Shown: positions 36,383 through 47,852 of the stretch, piece after piece | How positions within the stretch are numbered: the first letter of the stretch is position 1 | How the letters are laid out: the number at the start of each line of letters is the position of its first letter | Assembly (NCBI GenBank): GCA_963573315.1 | Contig: OY752143.1 | Coordinates: 2,914,001-2,978,000 of the forward strand | Origin: Entomortierella parvispora | Taxonomy: Eukaryota; Mortierellomycota; Mortierellomycetes; Mortierellales; Mortierellaceae | Reading direction: 5' to 3' | Length of the DNA: 64,000 nucleotides | Translations under genes and position numbers: made by a program | Notes under the pieces: model-generated | Told to the model about the DNA's origin: nothing | Databases searched by the model: none | The model's input: the letters and a program-made list of their open reading frames with translations, nothing else

Positions 36383-37252
36383 TCACCGAAGGATCAAAAA
36401 TGGCATGAAATTCTCGTGCTGGAATTCGATATCTTCTTCACCCTGGATATCAACACTAGTTATCCAAACATTGTGAACCATGTCAGTCGTTCGCACAGCA
36501 GTATTAACGCTCGGTCAAACGGGAAAAAAGCCAGGCGCCTTACGATTTTGCAGAATATAGTCTCATTTGGCGCATCTGTGTGTCCTTGCCTCCAAGATGA
36601 TTTGATAGGATAGCGAACTGCAAGGCAAGGAGTGCTGGTGCATGACCACTATTTCGTGTCCACAAACACAGGCACAAAAAGAAGGGACTCAAAATTAAAC
36701 ATCCATAACCATCCCCCGTTCATTGCATGTTTTTGCCAAGTGCGACTGTCGTTTCAGTACCTGCCAGGTGGATCTTCCAGACTGATATGAGTCCACCCGG
36801 TTATTTGTGGCAGATCAATATATGTCAACTCCTGAACATCGTACTCGGAAGGGCCTCCTCGAACACTAAGCCTGCATGCCGTGTAACTCTCATCCTGAGG
36901 AAAGTTCATGTAGACGGAAACTTTCAGCACGCGTTTCCTCCTGGCAAACTTGACGTCAATGGTATGTGGCTGGGGACCACACGACCTGCAATGAATCAAA
37001 CAAAAGCTTTTGTTAGCAAGTAGTCTCTTCGCTTACAGAATCGCAGTGTAAATAAGAAGCCCCTTTGCCATACTGCCAATAGGTTTCAAGGTCCCTGTCG
37101 TTGATATTGTCGATTCCGTGGTTTGGGAGTGACGAGGATGCAGTCCAAATGCCGGAGGTGCTGATTTCTCTCAGGTCTGCACATTCTTCATCAGGGTGCC
37201 GGCCAGGCAACGGCAATGCCGTGGCAGGTTCTTCCAGCATTGAGTCGTCCAT
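36383..37252 (-). CDS. DOC1: Anaphase-promoting complex subunit 10 (Doc1/APC10)
   Basis: Exons are complement 37074..37252, 36761..36985, 36544..36648 and 36383..36455, giving 193 residues (human APC10 has 185). APC10 is a DOC-domain subunit that helps the APC/C bind degron-bearing substrates. The fold is followed exon by exon: REISTSGIWTASSSLPNHG, NDRDLETYWQ joined to SCGPQPHTIDVKF, DESYTACRLSVRGG, then LQFAILSNHLGGKDTQMRQM, and IEFQHENF. The canonical C-terminal Ile-Arg tail, which docks on a TPR subunit (Cdc27/APC3), is replaced by Leu-Arg (FLILR). The start is 398 bp from the RPP0 start on the other strand, and the 3' end converges on YTM1. The family call is firm; the exon 3 acceptor was chosen by phase and domain spacing. 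Confidence 0.88.
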
Positions 37253-37650
37253 GAGAGGCGAGGGAGCGGCGAATGCAATGATGGGAGGGAGTGAAGAGAA
37301 AAAAAAGGGCGAATTGGTGGCGTATGAAGGTTGGGTGGCTTGGCCGAGGAGAATAAAACCCGGCCACAAGTTGGCAAAGCTTCTTTTGAATCCTCTCAAC
37401 TTTGGTATGTGATTCCGACCCAAGATCCATCCATCTGCATCATGACAGTCATCCATCCATCCATCAGCAGTCAGCAAAATGCAGCGCATCTGGACAGCAA
37501 GATCCATTCGCCGTTGCTTCTTGACATGGATATAGAATTGGCAACGGACACATAAACAGGACCAGGAATTAAAAAGAAAAAAATGCTGACCATCGGACGA
37601 CCTTTTCTTGCAATCTACTAGACCTTTAAATCCCTCGAACACTTATCATC
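37253..37650. promoter_or_regulatory. Divergent DOC1/RPP0 intergenic region
   Basis: There are 398 bp between the starts of a cell-cycle gene and a very highly expressed ribosomal-protein gene. The CATC/ATCC-rich stretch at 37422-37466 is a weak microsatellite. No specific binding site was recognised. Confidence 0.5.
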
Positions 37651-38840
37651 ATGTCGAAGGCAGGCAAGAAGGAAGAATACTTCCAAAAGCTCAAGACTTA
37701 CTTGTCTGAGTACAACTCCATCTTCATTGTCAACGTTGACAATGTCGGTTCCAACCAGATGCACGAGGTCCGTAAGGCTCTCCGTGGTGAGGCCAAGATC
37801 CTCATGGGCAAGAACACCATGGTCCGTCGCGCTATCCGCATCCTCCAGGTCGAGAACCCCGACTACGAGAAGCTCATGCCCTCGGTCCGCGGTAACATCG
37901 GTTTCGTTTTCACCAACGATGACTTGAAGACCATCCGTGACAAGGTTCTCACCAACCGTGTCAAGGCCCCCGCCAAGGCTGGTGCCCTCGCCCCCGTTGA
38001 TGTGTTCATCCCCGCCGGTAACACCGGTATGGAGCCCGGTAAGACTTCTTTCTTCCAGGCTTTGGGTGTCCCCACCAAGATTGCCCGTGGTACCATTGAG
38101 ATTATCAACGAGGTCCATTTGATCAAGATCGGTATGCGCGTCGGTGCTTCCGAGGCTGCTCTCTTGAACATGTTGAACATCTCTCCCTTCACCTACGGTT
38201 TGAACGTTGTCCAGGTCTACGACCAGGGCACCGTCTTCCACCCCTCTGTCTTGGACATTGAGGAGGAGACTCTTCTTGCCAACTTCGTTACTGGTATCAA
38301 GAACATCGCCGCCATCTCCCTCCAGATCGGTTACCCCACCGTTGCCTCGGTCCCCCACTCGATCATCAACTCCTACAAGAACTTGTTGGCCGTTTCCATC
38401 GCCACCGAGTACACTTTCCCCGGTGCCGAGAAGGTAAACAATTGAACTGTTCATGATTTCTGTTGTATTTTTTCTTTTTGTTACGTCTTTTGTTCGGCTC
38501 GAGCCGTGTGATGAAAAACTTATTGTAGCCCGTCAAACGGCTGTGACGAGATAATCAAACACTCTAATTTTTTCCTGATGGTTCCTGAATACCCTTTTCA
38601 TTGACAAGCGTCGTCCATGTTTTGGATAACGTGCTGAGAATGCTTGAAAACTAATCGTTTCTGTTCATTCTTGAATCATTTGAATCAAATCAGGTCAAGG
38701 CTTACCTCGCCGATCCCTCCGCTTTCGCTGTTGCCGCTGCCCCCGCTGCTGCTTCCGCTTCCTCTGCCGCCAAGGTCGAGGAGAAGGTTGAGGAGAAGGA
38801 GGAGTCCGATGACGATATGGGATTCGGTCTTTTCGATTAA
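37651..38840 (+). CDS. RPP0: 60S acidic ribosomal protein P0 (uL10)
   Basis: Exons are 37651..38433 and 38694..38840, giving 309 residues, the usual length. P0 anchors the ribosomal P-stalk that recruits elongation factors. The start [32 protein letters not shown] and the C-terminal [13 protein letters not shown] (the stalk tail shared with P1 and P2) are diagnostic. The single 260-nt intron is longer than most introns in the window. Codon use is strongly biased to C-ending codons, as expected for a highly expressed gene. The long antisense ORF over this exon is a product of that bias. The call is firm. Confidence 0.97.
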
Positions 38841-39333
38841 ATTCTTCAATCGCCTGAGCATCGTTCATTAATTTGAACAGTGTACAATAATAAAAATGGA
38901 ATTCCAAGGAAGCACTGCAAGGTGTGATCCTTGGAATCCTTTTGTTGGAACCGAAACAAAAAATGAAAAAGAATGGCTGCTTGGTGTAAAGGACATGCTA
39001 CAAAGAATAAATGTCGCAGAATGATATTCAAATCGTTTTGGTCCGCATTGGTTGAAGAACAGCCAGATCGGTTGTGTCTCTCCTGATATGGAATTTCAGG
39101 GGGCGGGACAACTGCAGATCATTGTCTAGTCTTCGACTGCAAGAATCAATGTGTTGGCAAATTACAGCTGATAACTTCCTTTCATAACTACAACATTGGG
39201 ACATTGGGATCAAACATTTCAATACAAGGACAATTCCATTATGAGGATGAGAAAGAGATATGACTAAAAATGTTGTTTATTACACTTTGGTTCTTATGAT
39301 ACAAGGACAAGGATGAAGTTTTCATCGAATTCA
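38841..39333. other. Convergent 3' region between RPP0 and BAG copy 1
   Basis: There are 493 bp, A/T-rich, with an AATAATAAAA-type signal soon after the RPP0 stop (38885-38895). No gene is seen. Confidence 0.55.
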
Positions 39334-41268
39334 TTAATGAGCGACAACCAATTCATAGTCGTCGGCGTCTGACCGTGCCAAATCCAAAGCCGCATCGACG
39401 ATCAAGTCCAAGGCGTCCACAGACTTTTGAGGCAACTCGGCCGATGCGTCTTCATATTCGGGAGATGAGGACGCGGCAACAGGGAGAGAGTCCTCGGTAG
39501 GTTCAAGCACCTCGTGGTCTTCAGCCTCAGACTCGGATTCGGAAGCAGCTGCCAATTCGGGTGCTGCTTCTTCGACCTCAGACTCAGTGATGGCAATGGT
39601 GGCAGGCTCGGAGGTAGAGGCAGCAGGTACATCTTGGACATTGTAAGGCTCGACATGATCGTCCTCATCAATGGGTTCAGCTTCGACAGTGTCCTTTTCG
39701 TTATCATTAGTGGTATCAGGGAGAGACTCGATATCAGAAGGAGTCTCGAGCTCATCGACCTCAGACTCCACCTCGGCAGACTCAGCAGTAGACTCGAGGA
39801 CAACTGCAGTGGGAGCAATTCCAGTCGTAGAACTGTTGGCAGCGACAGCGAGAGCAGCAGCCTCAGACTCGGGACCAGCGTTCAACACTGCCTTCTTGCC
39901 ACTCGTGGTCTCTCGGTTCTTGAACTCATCAACGAGATCCAAAAGAGTCTGACTCTTCTTGATCAACTCCTTTCTGCGGGATCGGACAGAGAGATCGCCC
40001 TCACTCATGACAGAGTCAATGCGGACCATGGCACGCGTCAAGTTCTCCTCAGTCTGCAAGACCTGCTTCTTGTTGGGCTCGGCACCAGCAATGATGGTGT
40101 TCAATTCGCGGGATAGGTCGTCAATCGTGGACTCGATGAGATTCAGCTCGGAGTGCTTCTCGTGGAGGGTCTTTTGCTGCTCGTTCTGACGTTGCTGGCG
40201 TTCGCGAAGGATGTCGGAGGCACGGAGTTCGGGAGATGAGTGGGTAGAAGATGGCACGGCAGTAGACTTGGCAATGGTACTCTTGGGGACGGAGGCACAG
40301 GCAGAAGAGGGAACTACAACCTCAGCACCGAGAGCAGCCTCGACCATGGCCTTGATGTCGGGGAAGGTCAAAAAATAGTTGCCAATGACATCCTCGTCGT
40401 CGCTCTCCGAGGCAGCAGCGATCTTCTTGGTTTGCTTCTGCTCTTGCTCCTTCTTGGCTTGCTCAACCTTCTTGGCCTCCTCTGCCTCCTTCTGCCTCTG
40501 GAGCTCAATCCGCTTCTGCTTCTGTTCCTCTTGCTGTTGCTGAAGCTGGACCTGGCGGCGCTTGCAGGGATGCTCGCCCTGGGAGGATTGCTGGCGCTTG
40601 AGGTGGTGCTGAGGGAAGAAGATGGCGTTCAAAAGAGTGCTCAAAGCATCCTCCTCATCGGTCTCTTCCTCCTCATCCTCTTGTAATTCGGTGGCCTGCT
40701 TGGCAGCAGCAGCCTCAAAAGCAAGCTGGCGCTGGCGTTGCTGCTCCTGTTGGATTCTCTGACGTTGGATAGCCTCAGCTTTCGCCTTAGCCTGAGCGTT
40801 GGCCCTAGCCTGCTGAGCAGCCTGCTGTTCCTGGAGATGTTGCAAGAAGAAGTGTTCAAGAGCGGCCTGCTTCTGCTGCTGCTCTAGCTGCTGCTGCTTC
40901 TTGTATTGACGGATTGCCTTTTGCTCAGCCTCATACTCGGCCTGAGCACGAGCACGAGCGAGACGACGCTGTTGCTGCAAAGCCAGCTCTTGATCGATCA
41001 ATTGCTGTTGACGGCGCTGGAAGGCCAATTGCTGTTGACGCTGCTGTTCTTGCTGCTGCTGACGGAGGTATTGCTGGCGGGCTTGCTTCTGTTGACGCTT
41101 GCGCTCGAGGGCAGCGAGAAGGAGCTGCTCCTCCTCGTCAATCGAGTCTTCATCCTCATTGTCGGAGATGGCAGCGGCAGTGAAGGTGGGGAAGGTATAG
41201 ATAGGTTGGTGCTGGTAGTACTGTTGGCGACGAGAAGAGGTCGCGGGGTGAGAGAAGAGTGAGTACAT
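39334..41268 (-). CDS. BAG-domain Hsp70 co-chaperone-like protein, copy 1
   Basis: This is a single exon of 644 residues. The N-terminal half is a long Gln/Arg/Ala-rich predicted coiled coil (QQQRRLARARAQAEYEAEQ). An acidic patch and a Lys/Gln-rich linker follow. A BAG domain lies at about residues 365-450 (ELNLIESTIDDLSRELNTII, then EENLTRAMVRIDSVMSEGD, then RKELIKKSQTLLDLVDEF), and the tail is acidic and Ser-rich. BAG domains bind the Hsp70 ATPase domain and promote nucleotide exchange. The start MYSLFSHPATSS is chosen because it is the only N-terminus shared with the second copy at 56935; the frame here happens to stay open upstream. A TATA-like CAATATAAAAGG lies about 200 bp before the ATG. 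Together with copy 2 it forms an inverted duplication. Confidence 0.8.
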   Translation of the reverse strand: MYSLFSHPATSSRRQQYYQHQPIYTFPTFTAAAISDNEDEDSIDEEEQLLLAALERKRQQKQARQQYLRQQQQEQQRQQQLAFQRRQQQLIDQELALQQQRRLARARAQAEYEAEQKAIRQYKKQQQLEQQQKQAALEHFFLQHLQEQQAAQQARANAQAKAKAEAIQRQRIQQEQQRQRQLAFEAAAAKQATELQEDEEEETDEEDALSTLLNAIFFPQHHLKRQQSSQGEHPCKRRQVQLQQQQEEQKQKRIELQRQKEAEEAKKVEQAKKEQEQKQTKKIAAASESDDEDVIGNYFLTFPDIKAMVEAALGAEVVVPSSACASVPKSTIAKSTAVPSSTHSSPELRASDILRERQQRQNEQQKTLHEKHSELNLIESTIDDLSRELNTIIAGAEPNKKQVLQTEENLTRAMVRIDSVMSEGDLSVRSRRKELIKKSQTLLDLVDEFKNRETTSGKKAVLNAGPESEAAALAVAANSSTTGIAPTAVVLESTAESAEVESEVDELETPSDIESLPDTTNDNEKDTVEAEPIDEDDHVEPYNVQDVPAASTSEPATIAITESEVEEAAPELAAASESESEAEDHEVLEPTEDSLPVAASSSPEYEDASAELPQKSVDALDLIVDAALDLARSDADDYELVVAH

Positions 41269-43608
41269 GTTGGATACTGCTGGTGTGGTGAAGTGAATTG
41301 ATGCTGAGAGTGGATGAATGGTTAGAGGGATGATGTGGGTGGTGCAGATAGGGACAGGCAGCTGTTTTTGTTGTTGTTGCTCTTGGAGCAGAGGGAGAGT
41401 GGGTGGCGAAATGCTTTTTTGTGATGAGAAGTCCATTTCAGGGTGAAGATGACGGTTCCTTTTATATTGAAACAAAGTGCTGTGCCAGTGCGCGTCTCCC
41501 TGGGTTTCGTCATGGATGCTGAGCAAGCAAGCATACGCGCAAGTGTGGCCTTGCGCGTTCTCGAACGCCCCCGAAGGCTCTGACAAATTTCGATTCGCTG
41601 TGTCAGCAGCAGCACATTTCTAGCACATTCGATTGTCTCCCAAATCGGGAAGAGCAGAGGCAACATGTTGTGTTTTGCCACTAATCTCCATCCCATCCTC
41701 TGCCGCAGCCCCCCACCAGCTATTCATCTTCCTGCAAGGAGACACACTCCTCAGTTATTTTGCATTAGCCGAGGCCTAGTAACATCCTTCATTGCTGCTC
41801 TACCGACTTAGAGATAAAGCAATTGCTTTTGCTGTTATTGCCCCTCTTAGTTCGCAGTACGCTGATGTTGCTATTCGATGACATGGAGCCTTCGTTGATA
41901 CGACAGTGGTTTTTTCTTGGCACTAAAACTTCAGCATCCTGAATCACCAACTGCTTCAATGGTCAAACGTTTGTGAGAACTGGTCTTGGGAGACAATAGT
42001 ACAATAGTCACGAGTCATCTCGAATTCACTCCTCTGGTGAAGGAAACAGACGATATAGCTACATGCTGGCTGGCATCATGCACAAGCGATCGAAATGACT
42101 GCCACCATCACAGGTTCCTGGCTCTATCTCCGAACAGGAACCGTTGTCCCTTTCTGCGCCCGCCAATAGGACCAGTCGACGACTGTTGGGTTCAAGGTGA
42201 GAAACACACACGATATTGAAGATCCCTCGCCGTTGAGAATGAGCAACAGCGCCTTGCCACCACTGCATCTGGAAGTAACGTCGATGATAGATTATATGCT
42301 CCTTCGCCTGACAAAATTCCTCGTAGAGGCGCTAGGGGCAGTCTCTACCGATTGTGCATACGAAGGCTCCTGTAAAGTTTGGTGCAGGATGAAGAAAGAC
42401 ATGGCTTGTCGAGCTGCATTGTTGATCTGCTTTTCACTTACCAAACAACAATTGTTCCGAAAGGAAGACGTCCTGTGCGACAAGTCCGGTTCCACACACC
42501 ATTCAAATACACCCACGGTCCTTTTTTTTTTGCAAAAAAGCATGTGTGAATGGACCCACGCTACAGGCGCCAAGGGGTCCCCTGATCAACACAAGAGATC
42601 GCGACCCCGTAGATGGAATCTTGTTTTCCCCTTTTTTTCACCATAACAAACACACCACAATCCTTTTATTTCTGTTGGGGAAAAGATGACGAGAACCCTC
42701 ACCTCAAGGTAGAGCCAAGGCAACTTCGGCAAATTATTTGAGAGAGAGTTCACTTAAGATAGAATGTGGACTACGTAATGGTCAATTGAAGAGAGTTGGC
42801 TGGTGGAAAGACGGGTTCAAAGAGCCCATCGATAATACAAATCTGGCACCCAAATTGAACCTCGTCCACAAGAACGAATCGAAGGCCGGGAGGTAGTGGC
42901 CTGTAGAGAAAAAATGTCTCAGGCGCCAGTGCCAGAGAGGATGGATAGTTTCGTCTCCACACCACGGTGCGAGGACGCGAGGACGCAGCAGTGCAGTTAT
43001 CACGCGAAAGAGAAAAGTTGCGAGGGATCCAGTTCTGCGCGTTTACTTGCCCCAACTGATCTAGGTCGATCTTGCCAAGGATGCAGCCCCTCTCTGTTGC
43101 CTGGTGTGCATGGCATCGAGCTGCAAAGTGTATCATGGAGTGTCTCTGAGTTGTGCTGGTTTGCACATGCTCCTGCTGCGTCCTTCTCGCCTTCTCCACT
43201 TCCCAATAAACCATAAAAGGACCACCCTATTCAATGGCCATTCATTCGGCTCGCTCATTGCTCGCTGCATTTCGCCAGCCGAGAGTTTATATTTCCTGTC
43301 GTCTGCAGTTGTTGCCCGTTGTAAAACCCTCTTGTCCTTGGCCCATCTCGTTGAGAGCAGTTGGGCGCAACAGCTCGACTTTGCGACTCAAATCGACCTT
43401 CTGTCCCCTGCCCTCTCCTCCGCTGGGCTGGGATACAACTATACAGAACAGTTTCCCCACATTTTTTTTTTGTTCAGACAGTCGCTCCACATACTCTTCG
43501 TCTCTTTTCTTCTCTCTTCTTTTCTATCACGCACTCTATCGATCCCAAGGACGGACAACGCCTCAGGATAGACAATCCACCACCGCCCTTAGACAACAGC
43601 AATCAATC
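41269..43608. promoter_or_regulatory. Divergent upstream region of BAG copy 1 and the Zn2Cys6 factor
   Basis: There are 2.3 kb without a supportable gene. The BAG-proximal 200 bp match the upstream region of BAG copy 2 through the TATA-like box (about 41458-41469, minus strand). Beyond it lies an element with core TGCTGAGCAAGCA (41505-41529), flanked by the inverted repeat TGCGCGT/ACGCGCA (41489-41495 and 41535-41541). Further upstream the minus strand reads TTCGAGAAC, a two-unit heat-shock-like site, at about 41557-41565. A minus ORF at 42771-43214 has no recognised domain. The last 150 bp are the T/C-rich leader of the transcription factor. Confidence 0.55.
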
Positions 43609-46600
43609 ATGGCCACTCCTCCTGACCACAACAATCTTCACATCAATAGTCCGACGGATCCAAGTAACGGCACTATGGATTTGAGTCAGGAAAGTCGCCA
43701 GAAGCGACTCAAAGCCGGCACCGCTTGCACCAACTGTCGACGCAAGAAGCTGCGATGCACAGGCACGCCCATGTGCCAACGCTGTACTACACATGGCCTC
43801 GAATGTGTCGTCGATGAGGTCTTGTTCCTGAAGACGAATAGTCCTCAGAGTCTCCAGGGTAAACCTGTCGCGCGTCCGTCCATCCACAACAGCTCTTCCC
43901 CCACTTCATCAACACACCGCTCCTCAAAAAGCCATGGCCATCACCATCATCACGGCCACAGCAGCAGCAGCCACAGCGGACAAGCCAACTATCATCACCA
44001 TCAGCACAACCGTCATAGTCACAGCAATAATAACAATGACCACCGTGATCAAGGATCTGTGTCATCGCCGTCCGTCTACTCGGATGACTGTATGGAGCCA
44101 GCAGACTTTGTGGACTCGTTGTCGGACCGAAGGATGTCTGCCAGTAGTGCCACCAGCCTGTCGAGTATGAGCCCAAGTCCTTCGCCTGGATACTCTTACA
44201 ACTACTTGGATCAAGGAAGCAGCAGCAATAACTATCATAATATTCAGGGCGGCTACGGGGCTTCTGCATCCTCCTCCAATTCTTCCTCAAAGCCACGGAA
44301 ATCGTCTCATTCCCGACCCAAGAACGATGGTTCTAACCCATGTGACCCTACAGGTCAGTCTTCATCCTCTTCATACCCAGTGGGTTCGTCGTCAAATCCA
44401 CAGCAATTGAGCAAGAAGAGATCCTCCAAGGATCAAGGCACGACAAAGCACAAACAAAAGAGGCACAATTCTCGAGAGGATGACGACCCCCGGTCACCCT
44501 CTCCTCTTACCGAAGACGCTCGCTATCCCAACAACAGCAATAACTCGACTACAGGATCGACCTCGGCCTCGACCTCGACCTCGACTGATACATCCGCCGG
44601 AGGGGCAAGCTCATCGTCAGCCAAGGGCAAGGATAAGGAAGATGACTACCAGTCTGTTGTGAGCACAATGAGCTTGGATGGCCACGGTCAACAGTGAGTG
44701 CTTTCCCCCTTTGTTGCTCTCACCAGCTTCTCCACTTGGCCTTATTGCCCACTCTCCACTGAGTGGTGCTGTGGTCATTCCCTTGCTACTATTTCCATCG
44801 CGCAAAATCAACTTAAAAAAAGTCCCAATCTTTGAAGATATCCACTCACAATCTCTTCTTTCTCTTTTCGGTATATAGTTTCCACGGCAGCAGCTCAGGA
44901 TTCTATGTCTGCCAACTCAGTTCGCGCTATCGTCAGGGCGTCTGTAAGTCCTCCTCTTGTGGTTGCACAATACGCCCAGCTGGCATTTCAAGTTGATGGG
45001 GGGCACAATGAACTCATATTTTTTTGTTCCTGCGTTGGTTATAGACCCTCTTCCAATGGCCCATCTCAACGACAGTGATCTGTGGTCGCATTCGTTGCAG
45101 ATGACTAGTGAACGGGAACTACCAACAAAGCCAGAGATGGACAACTTGCTAGGACTTTACTTTAGATACATGTACCCATTCGCGCCAATGTTCATCCGGC
45201 GGACGTTTATGGAACTCCACAATTCCTCCCGGCCTGACCTTTCGCAGATCCTTATTCTCAACGCCGTCTTTTGTAACGCTTGTTGGTACTCAGATGATCC
45301 CGTGGTGCGGCAAGACTCTACGAAATTCTTTAACAGGGCAAAGATCATCTTGGACGAAACCTACCACGTCTCGCGAGTCAGTACTGTGCAGGCCTTATTG
45401 CTCATGTCTCATCACCAGTACGCAGTCGGAAACTATTCAGGAGGCTGGCTCTACACCGGAATGGCTACCCGAATTGCTCATGTAAGCGACCGTCTAACAG
45501 TGCCAAGGAACCTCTCCTCTTCACACTTACTCACACTCTTTTGTACTCCTTGCAGGACATTGGACTGCATCGTCAGGATGTCCATCAGGTGAACGATCCT
45601 GAGGAGGCTGAGGTCAGGAAGCGAGTTTGGTGGGCGGTTTATATTGCAGACCGACTTGGAGGTGGTATTTTGGGTCGCCCTCTCAACTTGCGGGACAAGG
45701 AATACAATGTTCAGATGCCTTCTGATGACTGGATTGCGGAGCTCGGTGGGGACGATGAAGTCGAGTACCCTTATGAACCAGAGCGTATCATCTCCTGTCG
45801 GTTGCTGTGGGCCGTGAAGTTGTTCATGCAGATGGGTAACGTCCTTAACACGATGCACTGTATCGAGGCGGAGATCAACGGCGCCTTCCTGGCAGATATC
45901 TCTAGGACTCAATTGCCTCAGCTCCACAACAGCCTGACCTCTTGGTTCCTGTCCCTCCCCAACGAGCTCATGTATACCCCTTACACAATGTCACCCAACT
46001 CAAACCACCCTCCGTCTCCGCCCACGGCGCTCATGCACATGTTCTACTATACCTGCTTGACTATGTTGCATCGACCCTACCTCCGCCCTGTCAACTCCGC
46101 GGCGATTGATGCCAACTTTTTGGTTTCTTCTCGCAACATTTGCACGGCGGCGGCGACGAATGTCTGTCATATTGCAGACTCTCTGATGCTCCATGGACAA
46201 CTTCGAGACACCTGCTATTACGGCATGGCCTGTCTTTTGGCTGCCGGCACCGTGCATGTCCACAACGCCATTACACCCACACCCAGCAATCGTGAGACGA
46301 CGCGGGCGGGTCTCTCGAAGACGGTCAAGGCCGCACATGAATTGGTCAAGACCTTCCCTGTGGCCGAGTCCTTGATTGCGGTGGCCTTGGACGTGTTTGC
46401 CAGTCAGACAAGTTCAGTGCCGACGGAGATGGCGGCGTCATTCATTGATATTTCGACGTTCGTAGCACCGTTTCTTGATCTGACCCAGTTGCAGTCGACA
46501 TCGATCGGGAATATTTATGAGGCTGCCAGGTTGGCCAAGCTGGCCAAGGATGGTCCTGGACCAGCACCGTCGATTCAATTGCGTCATCCTTATGGAAAGT

Positions 46601-47721
46601 TCTCGATGCCCCTGCCAGAGTCAACGAGTAAGGATGCAAAGTCGGGCAACCTGAGCTCGACGTGGCAGAGTCATATCTCGACGGCGGTGGCGATGGCCGC
46701 CATTGCGTTTGGAGGATCGGACCCACAGCAGGAACAGCAATTCTTTGCGAACCCCTTGGAATTGCCAGAAGCCTTGAGGTTGGCGCCAATTGACTCGATG
46801 ATGTTTGGAGCTGTCGATGGAACTAATGCTGGACTGACAGGGTTTGGAGCGGATCCGACCATGCAGTTTGGAAATCAGATGCCAAACACAGCAACTTCGA
46901 CCTCTGCGACGACGGCTTCAGCAGTTCCTGTGACGAGCAGCGGTGGGTTCCAGATGGGCCAGAACGCAGATTCGCATCTGTTGCAGTATCAGAGCATTCA
47001 GCAACAACAACAATCCATGCAGCCTCAGCAGCAACCTCAGCAGGTCTACCACCAGCAATCCCAGCAGCAGCAGCAACAACAACAACAACACCAACCACAA
47101 ATGCAGCAGCAGCAACAACAGCAAGACTACCAGCAACACCAGTTACACCAGCAGCAACAACAACAGCCGCAACAACAACAGCAGAGTCAACAGATACCAG
47201 GACAACCTCAATTGACCCAGCAGCAGATCAACCAGGTGGCGGTTGGTATGCTTCAAAACTCTCAGTTTGGTAGCGCGTCCACTTCCAATCCCTTCAGCAC
47301 ATCGCAAGCTTTGAGTTTCATGCAGGCAGCATTGGCTTCGTCCCTCCATGTCACGGATAACAGCAAGGCTGCCTCTCAGCCCTTGCAGTCTTCAGCTCTT
47401 CAGACTCCGCAGCAGCAGCAGCAGTCTTCTCAGGAATCCGAGAGTGCCAAGATGGAAGACGATACCGCCGACCCACCATCTCCACCTGCTATCTCGTCCG
47501 ATGATATGGATATGGAATCTGCGTCCCTGACGAATGATACCCCAAGTCCTGCGTCCATGAATGCTCCACGGCAAGATATGCAGATCCAGGTGGATCACAG
47601 TAGTCACGCCTCCAACTCGTCGGCCGGGTTCATATCTGGGATCCCCATGACAGCAGAAGAGAAGCATGTCGTTCAAAAGGTCAATACCCTCCTATTTGGT
47701 AACCAAGGCATGGAGTGCTGA
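43609..47721 (+). CDS. Zn(II)2Cys6 transcription factor with fungal-specific TF domain
   Basis: Exons are 43609..44693, 44879..44943, 45045..45481 and 45556..47721, giving 1250 residues. The DNA-binding zinc cluster has six Cys at residues 40, 43, 50, 56, 59 and 66 (C-x2-C-x6-C-x5-C-x2-C-x6-C), with the basic stretch RRKKLR. A His/Ser-rich disordered region follows (SHGHHHHHGHSSSSH). Exons 3 and 4 carry the fungal-specific transcription factor domain (LLGLYFRYMYPFAPMFIRRT, GGWLYTGMATRIAHDIGLHR, then RVWWAVYIADRLGGGILGRP), of the XlnR/Gal4-like type. A Gln-rich probable activation region (46998-47220) and an acidic tail follow. The target pathway cannot be read from sequence, and neighbours give no clue. 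The fold call is firm. Confidence 0.9.
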
Positions 47722-47852
47722 TAAATAAAACGCGTTTTACGATCATCAATTGATCCTAGCGTAGATGAACATTTGTGGTATGAAGATGACTCGCCAGTTT
47801 GTCAAGGATGTAGAAACCACAGACAGCAAAAAGTAAGAAAGATCTTGTTTTA

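Noticed and set aside
37618-38454. 278-codon minus-strand ORF over RPP0
   Set aside because: It is the antisense shadow of a strongly codon-biased ribosomal-protein exon.
41269-41586. In-frame N-terminal extension of BAG copy 1 (106 residues)
   Set aside because: The matching leader of copy 2 is not open in that frame and covers the TATA-like box, so the shared Met MYSLFS is the better start.
42197-42646. 149-codon plus-strand ORF between BAG copy 1 and the Zn2Cys6 gene
   Set aside because: Unremarkable composition, no domain, ends in a T-run.
42771-43214. 147-codon minus-strand ORF upstream of the Zn2Cys6 gene
   Set aside because: No recognised domain and no support from splice or promoter context; left uncalled, though the stretch PGLRFVLVDEVQFGCQ is protein-like.
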